From: Flavobacterium sp. Root420
GTDB lineage: Bacteria; Bacteroidota; Bacteroidia; Flavobacteriales; Flavobacteriaceae
NCBI RefSeq assembly: GCF_001427905.1
Contig: NZ_LMEF01000029.1
Span: 248,001 to 312,000 of the forward strand
DNA length: 64,000 nucleotides
Direction of reading: 5' to 3'
Shown piece by piece: positions 52,707 to 61,667 of the stretch. The notes under the pieces were generated by a model that was given only the letters and a program-made list of their open reading frames with translations, ran no database searches and had not been told where the DNA came from. Position 1 is the stretch's first letter; each line of letters begins with the position of its first letter. The position numbers and the translations under genes are program-made.

Positions 52707-54410
52707 ATGAAAAAAATAATATTAGTTTTAGGAATACTAGTTTCTACATTTTATTCATGTAGTGATTTTATTGAAGAGGAAAGTTTATCAAATGTGCCTG
52801 CAGATGCAACTTATAAAACAGCAACAGGATTTCAATTATTGGTAAATTCAGATTATGCCAGGCTTAAAGGTATATATGGGGGCAATCCATGGTTGTTTTG
52901 TTCGGGAACAGACATGTATGCTGAGGGAAGAACTCCCGAACCAGCGGGATTAAGTCAATATACTTTACTAATACCATCTGCAGTAAATGTAGAGGATTTA
53001 TATAATTCCTGTTATCAGCAAATTCAGTCTGTGAATAAAACCCTTTATTATTCCACCATCACAGAACAAACTTCAAATTTAAATATGCTTGTAGGAGAAG
53101 CTAAATTTCTGAGAGCCAATGCTTATTTTCTATTGGTTCAAACCTACGGGGGGGTGCCTATTATTTTGGATAATATTACCGCGCCGGTTTTAAGTTTTAA
53201 AAGAAATACTGCTGAGGAAGTATATAAGCAGATTATTACAGATTTAGAGGAATCATTAGCCACTGTAGGTACAGGCGCTTATGCTACTACAGGAAAAGTC
53301 AATAAAAGAGCCGTTCAGGATTTATTGGCTAAAGTGTACCTTACAAGGGGATATGAAACTTTTGCGGCTCCTACTGATTTTGCCACTGCGGCCACCTACG
53401 CTGATGCTGCTATTGCAGGACAACCATTAAATATTCCTTTTGATCAATTATTTGCTGCTACAGCGACAACTAATAATGATTTAAATGCTGAAACTATTTT
53501 TTCTGTTCAGTATGATAAAGCCTCGACAAGTACAGATCCTACAAAATTAGGAAACAATCAATTTTATTATTTTAGTTCTTATTTGGGGGGTTCTGAAACT
53601 GGTGCTCCATTAAGAAGCTATAATTTATGTCCAACCGGGTATGCATTAGGATTATATGAAAAAGGAGATAAAAGATGGGAAGCTACCTTCATGACTGAGA
53701 TTTTGGAAGAAACAGTCACCACTAATGGAAAAGCTGTAACCACGCTTTATTTTCCGTATTATACTGGACGTGCTGCCAATCCAGCTAATGTAAAAGTAAA
53801 ACACTTTTATGAGCCAAAATGGTTTACAGCGGCAGATAAATTGGCTTGGAATACGGCAAATGCAGCAAGAAAATCGGCTTCTTTTGTATACCATCCCTGG
53901 GGACAATATTCGGCTGAACATACTGTTAGCACAGATCCATTCTCTAGTAATGATTGTTACACTATCCCTGTTAAGAAATTTGATGATCCAACCATAACAA
54001 CTCCTATCAGTACAGGTCCTGTAAGTACAAGAGATATTATTGTAGCCAGACTTGGAGAAACGTATTTGGTAGCTGCTGAAGCTTATTTAAAAGCGGGTCA
54101 GCCAGGAACCGGTTTAGCGCGTTTAAATGAGGTGAGAAGAAGAGCTGGCGTGGCAAATGCTACTGCTGCCGAGTTTAATATTGATTATATTTTAGATGAA
54201 AGAGGTAGAGAATTATTAGGCGAGTATCACCGTTGGTTTGATTTGAAACGTACAGGTACACTAGTTGCAAGGGCTTCTGCTTACAATTATAAAATAAAAG
54301 CGGCTAATTTTGTTGGAGTAGATGGAAAACTTAAAATATTAAGACCAATCCCGCAATTAGCTTTAGATTTAAATCAAAATAAAGATTTTCCTCAGAATCC
54401 TGGTTATTAG
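52707..54410 (+). CDS. susD: SusD/RagB-family oligosaccharide-binding lipoprotein
   Basis: A 567-residue surface lipoprotein (GILVSTFYSCSDFIEEE, lipid-Cys at about residue 18) with SusD TPR-like repeats: VGEAKFLRANAYFLLVQTYG in the N-terminal part, ETYLVAAEAYLKAG and LDERGRELLGEYHRWFDLKR in the C-terminal RagB/SusD domain, and a C-terminal NPGY. It forms the lid of the SusC channel and binds the glycan. A terminator-like hairpin follows before the next gene. Confidence 0.95.
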   Translation: MKKIILVLGILVSTFYSCSDFIEEESLSNVPADATYKTATGFQLLVNSDYARLKGIYGGNPWLFCSGTDMYAEGRTPEPAGLSQYTLLIPSAVNVEDLYNSCYQQIQSVNKTLYYSTITEQTSNLNMLVGEAKFLRANAYFLLVQTYGGVPIILDNITAPVLSFKRNTAEEVYKQIITDLEESLATVGTGAYATTGKVNKRAVQDLLAKVYLTRGYETFAAPTDFATAATYADAAIAGQPLNIPFDQLFAATATTNNDLNAETIFSVQYDKASTSTDPTKLGNNQFYYFSSYLGGSETGAPLRSYNLCPTGYALGLYEKGDKRWEATFMTEILEETVTTNGKAVTTLYFPYYTGRAANPANVKVKHFYEPKWFTAADKLAWNTANAARKSASFVYHPWGQYSAEHTVSTDPFSSNDCYTIPVKKFDDPTITTPISTGPVSTRDIIVARLGETYLVAAEAYLKAGQPGTGLARLNEVRRRAGVANATAAEFNIDYILDERGRELLGEYHRWFDLKRTGTLVARASAYNYKIKAANFVGVDGKLKILRPIPQLALDLNQNKDFPQNPGY

Positions 54411-54448
54411 TAATTGGGTAATTTCTTGAGAGATTGTTTTTTGAAGAA

Positions 54449-54504
54449 GTTAAGAAGGAGTTTGGCAAATTGTTCAAACTCCTCTCTTAACTAAATTTTT
54501 TTTT
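54449..54504 (+). terminator. Attenuating terminator between susD and the esterase
   Basis: GTTAAGAAGGAGTTTG (54449-54464) pairs with CAAACTCCTCTCTTAAC (54475-54491, one-base bulge), followed by TAAATTTTTTTTTT. The T-run ends three bases before the ATG at 54508. Partial termination here would give more SusC/SusD than enzymes. Confidence 0.72.
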
Positions 54505-54507
54505 AAG

Positions 54508-55443
54508 ATGAAAAAGATACTTTTTATAATGTTGTTAGTCTCCAATGCTATTCTTGCCCAGAGCAATTATAGTATCGATACTTCTTATACCATAAAAAGC
54601 ACTTACAATAAACTCATCAAAAAATATCCTTTTATAAGCCTTCCTAAAGAGCAAAATAATACTGAAGTTGCTGAAATTAAAGAGGTTATTTATCAGCAAG
54701 ATAAAGACAGGGCATTGCATTTGGATGCTTTTCTCAATACGAAACAAAAAAAGAACCCTGCCCTTGTCATGATTCACGGTGGTGGCTGGAGATCAGGAAA
54801 TAAAAACCAAATGCAGGACATGGCCAGAGCAATTGCCTCCAAAGGCTACTCTTGTTTTGCAATTGAATACAGATTATCATTAGAGGCAAAATATCCTGGG
54901 GGGATTTATGATGTAAAAAATGCAATAAAATTTATAAAAGATAATGCCGAAAAATTCAATGTAGATCCAGATAAAATTGCCGTTTTAGGTTGCTCTTCAG
55001 GAGGACAAATGGCAGCTTTAATTGGTACAACAAACGAAATTTTGGATTTTGAAGATCAATCCTTTAAAAGCAAATCTTCTTCAAAAATACAGGCAATTAT
55101 TGATGTGGATGGCGTATTGGCATTTAAACATCCTGAATCTTCAGAAGGCGATATGGCTTCATTTTGGCTTGGTGGAACGTACGCAGAAAAGCCTGAAAAC
55201 TGGAAGAATGCTTCGCCTTTAAATCATACAGGTAAAAGCACGCCTGCTATACTTTTTATAAACAGCAGTTTTGAGAGGTTTCATGCCGGAAGAGATGATA
55301 TGATTGTCATTTTAAATGAGTACAAAATTTATAGTGAAGTAAAAACAATTGAGAATTCCCCTCATTCTTTTTGGTTTTTCGAGCCCTGGTTTACCGAGAC
55401 AGTTGCTTATACCACACAATTTTTAGATAAAGTTTTTAAATAA
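54508..55443 (+). CDS. Secreted alpha/beta hydrolase, carbohydrate acetylesterase-like
   Basis: A 311-residue protein with a signal peptide (LFIMLLVSNAILAQS, cleavage near residue 18). Motifs: HGGGWRSGNK (oxyanion hole), GCSSGGQMA (nucleophile Ser, GxSxG) and C-terminal ENSPHSFWFF with the His. It resembles acetyl esterases (BD-FAE group) that remove acetyl or methyl esters from pectin fragments; methyl versus acetyl cannot be decided. It starts right after the susD hairpin and heads the enzyme block. Confidence 0.85.
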   Translation: MKKILFIMLLVSNAILAQSNYSIDTSYTIKSTYNKLIKKYPFISLPKEQNNTEVAEIKEVIYQQDKDRALHLDAFLNTKQKKNPALVMIHGGGWRSGNKNQMQDMARAIASKGYSCFAIEYRLSLEAKYPGGIYDVKNAIKFIKDNAEKFNVDPDKIAVLGCSSGGQMAALIGTTNEILDFEDQSFKSKSSSKIQAIIDVDGVLAFKHPESSEGDMASFWLGGTYAEKPENWKNASPLNHTGKSTPAILFINSSFERFHAGRDDMIVILNEYKIYSEVKTIENSPHSFWFFEPWFTETVAYTTQFLDKVFK

Positions 55444-55456
55444 TTCGCCTGCCAAA

Positions 55457-56683
55457 ATGAAAACAAAAATCACAATAACAAGCTTATTTTCCAGATCAGT
55501 AATGTCGATTTGTTTGATGTTATTCTTTTGTTTTAAAGTTATCGGTCAGCAACCTGAAAAAAAAGCGGTTGTTATTTCCAAAGATTTAAAATGGTCAGAG
55601 CGAATGGCGCTTTCTATCCTCAAACGCGATGCTCAGGCCTGGCAGATCGATAACAATGAAAAGCCGAAGTGGGATTACAAACTGGGCTTGGTAATGACTT
55701 CTTTTGAGAAATTGTATCAAAAAACAAACAATCCGCTTTATGGTGATTACATTAAAGAGTATGGCCAGACCGTTATAAATACTTCAGGCGAAATTCTAAA
55801 TTATAAGCTTGAAGATTACAATATTGATAATATCAATGCCGGAAAAATGCTTTTTGATCTGTATAAAAGAACAAAAGACGAGCGTTATCTGGTGGCCTTA
55901 AAAACCTTAAGAAAACAGTTGCAAACGCATCCAAGAACAAATTCTGGTGGGTTTTGGCATAAAAAAATCTATCCCTACCAAATGTGGCTCGATGGCTTGT
56001 ACATGGGAACACCATTCTATGCCCGTTACACTTTAGAGTTTGATGGAGGGAAGGATTTCGATGATATCGCAAAACAATTTGAGCAGATTCATTTGCATAC
56101 TATCGACAAGAAGACGGGCCTATTATTTCATGCCTGGGATGAAAGCAAACAAATGCCATGGGCCAATAAAGAAACAGGAACTTCACCCAATTTTTGGTCG
56201 CGCTCCATTGGCTGGTATGTAATGGCCTTGGTTGATGTATTGGATTATATGCCAAAAGAGCATCCCAAGAGAAAAGAATTGATTCAGTTTTTAAATGAAA
56301 TTTCAGTCGCTGTTGCAAAATACCAGGATCCGTCAGGATTATGGTATCAGGTTACAGACTCGGGTTCAAAAGAAGGTAATTACCTGGAAGCTTCGGGCTC
56401 TGAAATGTTTGTTTATGCTTTTGCAAAAGGAGCAAACAAAGGATATTTGCCCAAAGAATATAAAGAGCTTGCCATAAAAGGTTTTAACGGCATTACAAGG
56501 AAGTTGGTTACCGTTGATGCGGATGGCGAGATACATATTACCCAAGTTTGCGCAAGCGCGGGCCTGGGTGGTAACCCGTATCGTGATGGCTCCTATGAGT
56601 ATTATATAAACGAAAAAATAAAAGTGGATAATTCCCACGGGCTGGGGCCTTTTATTTTGGCCGCATTAGAAGTAGAAAAGTAG
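55457..56683 (+). CDS. GH105 unsaturated rhamnogalacturonyl hydrolase, first copy
   Basis: A 408-residue alpha/alpha-barrel hydrolase (YteR/YesR family) that removes 4,5-unsaturated galacturonate from oligomer ends. The signal peptide appears to be type I (MSICLMLFFCFKVIGQ). Core motifs: GFWHKKIYPYQMWLDGLYMG (Asp in QMWLDG), YHAWDE equivalent FHAWDESKQMPWA, and SPNFWSRSIGWYVMALVD. A C-terminal ASAGLGGNPYRDGSYEYY follows. It is 13 bp after the esterase and forms a tandem pair with the next gene. Confidence 0.93.
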   Translation: MKTKITITSLFSRSVMSICLMLFFCFKVIGQQPEKKAVVISKDLKWSERMALSILKRDAQAWQIDNNEKPKWDYKLGLVMTSFEKLYQKTNNPLYGDYIKEYGQTVINTSGEILNYKLEDYNIDNINAGKMLFDLYKRTKDERYLVALKTLRKQLQTHPRTNSGGFWHKKIYPYQMWLDGLYMGTPFYARYTLEFDGGKDFDDIAKQFEQIHLHTIDKKTGLLFHAWDESKQMPWANKETGTSPNFWSRSIGWYVMALVDVLDYMPKEHPKRKELIQFLNEISVAVAKYQDPSGLWYQVTDSGSKEGNYLEASGSEMFVYAFAKGANKGYLPKEYKELAIKGFNGITRKLVTVDADGEIHITQVCASAGLGGNPYRDGSYEYYINEKIKVDNSHGLGPFILAALEVEK

Positions 56684-56704
56684 TAGAATTTAAATATATT
56701 TAAA

Positions 56705-57928
56705 ATGAAGAACAAGAGAAAACAAGGTTATTTTGTATCGGCTTTATTGGTTTGTGTTATGGCTTTTACCGGCTGTAAAGTAATTTCGCAAGAGCCAGCA
56801 AGTAAAGATATCGTAATTTCCAAAGACCTGAAATGGTCTGATAAAATGGCGTTAACTTTGATGAAACGTCATCCTGAGAGTTACATGATAGATGATTCTA
56901 AAAAACCGAAATGGGATTATGTACATGCTTTAGTTTTACATTCATTCGAAGAATTATACAAGAAAAATCCAGATCCGAGATACAATGCTTATGTGCGTAG
57001 TTATGTAGACCAATTTGTAGAAGGTGACGGCTCTATTAAAACCTATGAGTTTGACAAATACAATATCGATTTGGTTGTACCCGGACGCCTGCTTTTTGAT
57101 GTTTATCAAACTTCCAAAGAAGAAAAATATTTAAAGGCAATGCAATTAGTGCGCAAGCAATTATCCGAGCAGCCAAGAACGGCAAGCGGTGGGTTTTGGC
57201 ACAAGCAAATCTATCCAAACCAAATGTGGCTCGATGGGTTGTATATGGGAGAACCATTTTACGCGCAATACACGGCTACTTTTGAAAATGGAAAAAGCTT
57301 TGATGATATCGCAAAGCAATTTGAGTTGATCCAATTGCATGCAACAGATCCCAAAACAGGATTATTATACCATGCCTGGGATGAAAGCAAACAAATGCCC
57401 TGGGCGAATAAGCAAACCGGAAACTCACCAAACTTTTGGTCAAGAGCCTTAGGATGGTATGTAATGGCCTTGGTTGATGTATTGGATTATATGCCCAAAG
57501 AGCATCCAAAACAAAAAGAACTGGTAAAGTATTTAAACAATGCCTGCGCAGCTTTAGCCAAATACCAGGACAAATCTGGTTTATGGTACCAGGTAACAGA
57601 TAAAGGCTCAGAAAAAGGAAATTACTTAGAAGCATCTGGATCGTCAATGTTTGCTTATGCATTTGCAAAAGGAGCAAACAAAGGGTATTTGTCTGCAAAA
57701 TATAAAAAACTGGCCAATAGGGCTTTTGATGGTTTGACTAAAGTTTTAATCAAAAAGGTCGATCAGGATGGGGGTATCACACTCACAAACTGCTGCCAGG
57801 TTGCGGGTCTGGGTGGAACTCCTTACAGAGATGGCTCATATGAGTATTACATAAACGAAAGAAAAAAAGATAACGACCCTAAAGCGACTGGCCCTTTTAT
57901 TTTGGCAGCTTTAGAATTGAACAGATAA
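56705..57928 (+). CDS. GH105 unsaturated rhamnogalacturonyl hydrolase, second copy (lipoprotein)
   Basis: A 407-residue paralogue of the preceding gene, visibly similar throughout (GFWHKQIYPNQMWLDGLYMG, YHAWDESKQMPWANKQTG, SRALGWYVMALVDVLDYMPK). The N-terminus carries a lipobox (VMAFTGCKVIS), unlike the first copy, so the two enzymes probably sit in different envelope positions. Tandem duplication is the likely origin. Confidence 0.93.
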   Translation: MKNKRKQGYFVSALLVCVMAFTGCKVISQEPASKDIVISKDLKWSDKMALTLMKRHPESYMIDDSKKPKWDYVHALVLHSFEELYKKNPDPRYNAYVRSYVDQFVEGDGSIKTYEFDKYNIDLVVPGRLLFDVYQTSKEEKYLKAMQLVRKQLSEQPRTASGGFWHKQIYPNQMWLDGLYMGEPFYAQYTATFENGKSFDDIAKQFELIQLHATDPKTGLLYHAWDESKQMPWANKQTGNSPNFWSRALGWYVMALVDVLDYMPKEHPKQKELVKYLNNACAALAKYQDKSGLWYQVTDKGSEKGNYLEASGSSMFAYAFAKGANKGYLSAKYKKLANRAFDGLTKVLIKKVDQDGGITLTNCCQVAGLGGTPYRDGSYEYYINERKKDNDPKATGPFILAALELNR

Positions 57929-57953
57929 TTAGATAATAAAGAATTAACCATAC

Positions 57954-58010
57954 AGTTTGTCATTTCGATGAAGGAGGAAATTCCGTAAAGAAAAGTCAAT
58001 CGTTGTAGAT
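57954..58010 (+). repeat. TTTGTCAT-family repeat fragment
   Basis: GTTTGTCATTTCGATGAAGG and GGAAATTCCGTAAAG, the left part of the repeat at 29520, interrupts the spacing between the second GH105 gene and the GH43 gene. Confidence 0.5.
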
Positions 58011-58022
58011 CTTGTAGTGAAA

Positions 58023-59621
58023 ATGAAAAAGATAAAAATAGCTATCCTTCTTGTCTCAGTTTTTTGGTTGCAGAAGAATTTTGCCCAGGTTTGGGTGCCT
58101 GATAATGGAGACGGAACCTATACCAATCCAATAATTCATGCTGATTATTCAGATCCCGATGCCGTTAGGGTGGGCGATGATTTTTATATGACAGCTTCTT
58201 CTTTTAACTGTATTCCGGGCCTGCCGATTTTACATTCGAAAGATTTGGTAAACTGGAGAATTATCGGATATGCGCTGACCAAGCAAATACCAACAGAAAC
58301 TTTTGATAAAGTGCAGCATGGTAATGGAGTCTGGGCGCCAAGCATCACTTTTCACAATAATGAATTTTATATTTATTATCCGGATCCTGATTTTGGAATT
58401 TATATGATTAAAGCCAAAAAAGCGGAAGGGCCTTGGTCAGAACCGGTTTTAGTAAAAGGCGGCTCGGGACTGATTGACCCTAGCCCCCTATGGGATGATG
58501 ACGGGAAAGTTTATCTGGTTCATGCCTACGCGGGAAGCCGTGCCAAAATTAAAAGTTTAATTACGGTTTGCACGATGAATGCTGAAGGAACTCTGGCCAA
58601 TAATGATGAAGTAATGGTAATTGATGGTCATCAGAGTGAAGGTACAATTGAAGGGCCTAAGTTTTATAAACGAAATGGTTACTATTATATTTTTGCCCCG
58701 GCCGGAGGAGTCTCTACTGGCTGGCAAACGGTTTTAAGATCTAAAAATGTTTTTGGACCATATGAGAAAAAGAAAGTTTTAGAACAGGGAAAAACTTCGA
58801 TAAACGGCCCGCATCAGGGAGCATGGGTACAAACCCAAACAGGCGAGGATTGGTTTATCCATTTTCAGGATAAGGGGGCATACGGACGAATTGTTCACCT
58901 TCAGCCAATGAAATGGGAAAAAGACTGGCCTTTGATGGGTCAGGATTTTGATAAAAACGGAATTGGAGAGCCGGTAACGACTTTCAAAAAACCAAATGTA
59001 GGGGGGAGATATCCAATCGAAACTCCCGCAGAATCAGATGAGTTTAATGAACCAAAGTTGGGATTGCAATGGCAATGGCAGGCAAATGCTCAGGTGCAAT
59101 GGGGATTTCCCACAAGTTTAGGATACCTGAATTTGTTTTGTTTACCAACAGTGAAAGAGAGTAACAAAATCTTTGAAGCGCCGAATTTATTGTTGCAAAA
59201 ATTCCCTGCCCAGGAGTTTACAACGACAACCAAATTAACTTTTAATACCAGATTAAACGCAGAGACAACAGGACTTCTGATCATGGGACTGGACTATAGT
59301 TATTTGTGTCTTCGAAATGAAAACGGGAAATTATATCTAAACCAGAAAACAGGAAGCTTTGACAAGAAAATTTCTGAAACACAAACCACTCCGGTTTTAA
59401 TTTCAGGAAATACTATTTATCTTAGAGTCCAGGTGAAAAAAGGAGGGATCTGCAGTTTTTATTACAGTTTGGATGATAAAAAATACCTGCCAATTGGAAC
59501 TGATTTTACGGCGAAAGAAGGAAAATGGATTGGCGCTAAAGTAGGCCTTTTTGCCCTGAGCGAAAAAGTTACAAATGACTCTGGAAATGTGGCAGTGGAT
59601 TGGTTTAGAATTACTAAATAA
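58023..59621 (+). CDS. GH43-family glycoside hydrolase
   Basis: A 532-residue enzyme with a five-bladed propeller. The signal peptide ends near KNFAQ. Catalytic triad segments are visible: ADYSDPDAV (base Asp), LIDPSPLWDDDG (pKa-tuning Asp) and SEGTIEGPKFYK (acid Glu). The last 190 residues form a beta-sandwich (DUF1349/GH43_C2-like). Activity is probably alpha-L-arabinofuranosidase or beta-xylosidase on pectin side chains. I use the ATG at 58023; a GTG at 58017 is in frame but weaker. Confidence 0.92.
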   Translation: MKKIKIAILLVSVFWLQKNFAQVWVPDNGDGTYTNPIIHADYSDPDAVRVGDDFYMTASSFNCIPGLPILHSKDLVNWRIIGYALTKQIPTETFDKVQHGNGVWAPSITFHNNEFYIYYPDPDFGIYMIKAKKAEGPWSEPVLVKGGSGLIDPSPLWDDDGKVYLVHAYAGSRAKIKSLITVCTMNAEGTLANNDEVMVIDGHQSEGTIEGPKFYKRNGYYYIFAPAGGVSTGWQTVLRSKNVFGPYEKKKVLEQGKTSINGPHQGAWVQTQTGEDWFIHFQDKGAYGRIVHLQPMKWEKDWPLMGQDFDKNGIGEPVTTFKKPNVGGRYPIETPAESDEFNEPKLGLQWQWQANAQVQWGFPTSLGYLNLFCLPTVKESNKIFEAPNLLLQKFPAQEFTTTTKLTFNTRLNAETTGLLIMGLDYSYLCLRNENGKLYLNQKTGSFDKKISETQTTPVLISGNTIYLRVQVKKGGICSFYYSLDDKKYLPIGTDFTAKEGKWIGAKVGLFALSEKVTNDSGNVAVDWFRITK

Positions 59622-59628
59622 GAAGAAA

Positions 59629-61641
59629 ATGATTCAATTTAGAAAAATAATATTATTTCTTTTCGTAGCGGCAAGTTTGGGCTTGCATGCTCAAAGCACC
59701 TATAAAAACTGGCCCGATATTATTCGCAAGAATGATGCGGCCTGGTTTGGTACCCCGGAGGCGAAAGCGATTGCAGAGAATGTGCTTTTGTACCAAAGAA
59801 ATATTGGAGGGTGGCCCAAGAATATCCAAATGCAAAATCCGCTAAGGGAAGCAGAAAAGCAAAAGCTTATTGCACTTAAAAGTGACGAGCATGATATTAC
59901 AACCGATAACGGGGCAACGAGTCAGGAAATGCTTTTTATGTCCAGGATGTATGCCCAGGTTAAAGACGAGCGATACAGGGAATCTTTTTTAAAAGGCCTC
60001 AATTATTTATTGGAGGCGCAATACGCCAATGGTGGCTGGCCACAGTTTTATCCTTTGAAAAAAGGGTATTACACCCATATTACCTACAATGATAATTCGA
60101 TGGTAAACATCTTAACTATATTGAAAGAAATCAGTGAAGGAACAGATTATTACAGCATAAAGCCTTCCAAAGAAATAATTGAAAAAACAAAGAAAGCATT
60201 TGACAAAGGAATAGACTGCATTTTAAAAACACAATACAAACAAAATGGCGTTTTAACGGCCTGGTGCGCGCAACACGATGAGGTTACTCTGGCTCCGGCA
60301 AATGCAAGGGCTTTCGAGCTGGCTTCCTTAAGTGGCTTTGAATCTGCAAAGATTGTACTTCTTTTAATGTCGATTGAAAAACCTTCAGCCGAGATCATTA
60401 CCGCTGTAAAAAGTGCTAAAACATGGTTTGAGAAAACAAAAATTACCAATTTAGAAGAAAAAAGAGTTTTAAACGATGCGGGGAAAATCATTGATAAAAA
60501 AATGATTCCAAAAGAGAATGCTGATCCCATTTGGGCCAGATTTATGGATCTACAGACCAATGAGCCTTTCTTTTGTGACCGGGACGGAATCCCAAAAAAA
60601 TCTCTGGACCAGATTGGTTCTGAAAGACGAAATGGCTATTCCTGGTATTCTGATGCGCCAAAAGAAGTTCTAAAGAAATATCCTGCCTGGGCGATCAAAA
60701 ATGGGGTTAAAGTTTCTGCAACAGAGGCTCCTGCAAAAAAAAACGATAATGTCGTTTTAACTGTTGCCCAGGATGGTTCTGGTGATTTCACCAAAATCCA
60801 GGATGCTATTTATGCCGCTCCCGCCTTTCCCTATGAAAGAGTTGTCATCAATATAAAAAATGGAATTTATAATGAAAAAGTGCGTATTGCTCAATGGAAT
60901 ACGCATTTGACATTCATAGGCGAAAGCAAAGAAAATACAATCATTGCTTTTGATGATAATTTCAAGAAAATCAATTTAGGGAGAAACAGTACTTTTTATA
61001 CCTATACGGTTTTAGTGGAAGGGGATGATTTTTCGGCCTCGAATTTAACCATTAAAAACACATCGGGTGATCACGGGCAGGGAATTGCACTCTCGGTGGT
61101 GGCCAATCGTGCCAAAATTTCTAATTGCATTATCTTAGGCAATCAGGATACTTTATATCTTTCAGGAAATAACTCAAAGCAATACTTCAAGGATTGTTAT
61201 ATAGAAGGTACAACCGATTTTATTTTTGGAAGTGCCACGGCCTTATTTGAAAATTGTATTATTCATAGCATCAAAAGCTCCTATATAACGGCCGCTTCAA
61301 CACCAGAAGGCGCTCCGTTTGGATTTGTTTTTAAAGATTGCAAATTAACGGCAAACCCTGAAGCTACAGCAGTTTATTTAGGACGACCATGGAGAATTTA
61401 TGCCAAAACCGTTTATATAAATTGTGAGATGGGAAAACAGATTAAACCCGAAGGCTGGGAGAATTGGTCCAAGCCTGATGCCGAAAAGAATTCTTTTTAT
61501 GGCGAATACAATTGCAAGGGTGAAGGTTCTCAACCCTCCAAAAGGGTAGTCTGGTCGCATCAATTAAAAAAATCAGAAGCAGCCAAATACGCTATAGAAA
61601 ATATCCTTAAAGATTCAGATGCAAAATGGTATTCCAAATAA
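59629..61641 (+). CDS. Bifunctional pectate lyase (PL10) - pectin methylesterase (CE8)
   Basis: A 670-residue two-domain secreted protein. Start at the ATG 59629 after AGAAGAAA gives a good signal peptide (ILFLFVAASLGLHAQS). Residues 25-350 are PL10 (AENVLLYQRNIGGWPKN, ANGGWPQFYPLKKGYY, ITYNDNSM). Residues 375-670 are a CE8 pectinesterase (VAQDGSGDFTKIQDAIY, GNQDTLYLSG, CYIEGTTDFIFGSATA with the two Asp, YLGRPWRIYAKTVY). One protein both demethylates and cleaves homogalacturonan. It starts 7 bp after GH43. Confidence 0.95.
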   Translation: MIQFRKIILFLFVAASLGLHAQSTYKNWPDIIRKNDAAWFGTPEAKAIAENVLLYQRNIGGWPKNIQMQNPLREAEKQKLIALKSDEHDITTDNGATSQEMLFMSRMYAQVKDERYRESFLKGLNYLLEAQYANGGWPQFYPLKKGYYTHITYNDNSMVNILTILKEISEGTDYYSIKPSKEIIEKTKKAFDKGIDCILKTQYKQNGVLTAWCAQHDEVTLAPANARAFELASLSGFESAKIVLLLMSIEKPSAEIITAVKSAKTWFEKTKITNLEEKRVLNDAGKIIDKKMIPKENADPIWARFMDLQTNEPFFCDRDGIPKKSLDQIGSERRNGYSWYSDAPKEVLKKYPAWAIKNGVKVSATEAPAKKNDNVVLTVAQDGSGDFTKIQDAIYAAPAFPYERVVINIKNGIYNEKVRIAQWNTHLTFIGESKENTIIAFDDNFKKINLGRNSTFYTYTVLVEGDDFSASNLTIKNTSGDHGQGIALSVVANRAKISNCIILGNQDTLYLSGNNSKQYFKDCYIEGTTDFIFGSATALFENCIIHSIKSSYITAASTPEGAPFGFVFKDCKLTANPEATAVYLGRPWRIYAKTVYINCEMGKQIKPEGWENWSKPDAEKNSFYGEYNCKGEGSQPSKRVVWSHQLKKSEAAKYAIENILKDSDAKWYSK

Positions 61642-61667
61642 ATTTTGACCTCAAAAAAACAAAAAAT

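Noticed and set aside
57276..57698. 140-codon minus-strand frame opposite the second GH105 gene
   Set aside because: Shadow of a conserved gene; the same type of frame occurs opposite the first GH105 copy.
58017..58022. GTG start for the GH43 gene
   Set aside because: The ATG two codons later gives a normal Lys-rich signal peptide start; GTG is rarer and adds nothing.
59575..59628. Upstream ATG for the PL10-CE8 gene
   Set aside because: It overlaps the end of the GH43 gene and would bury the signal peptide behind 18 residues; the ATG at 59629 has an AG-rich leader.
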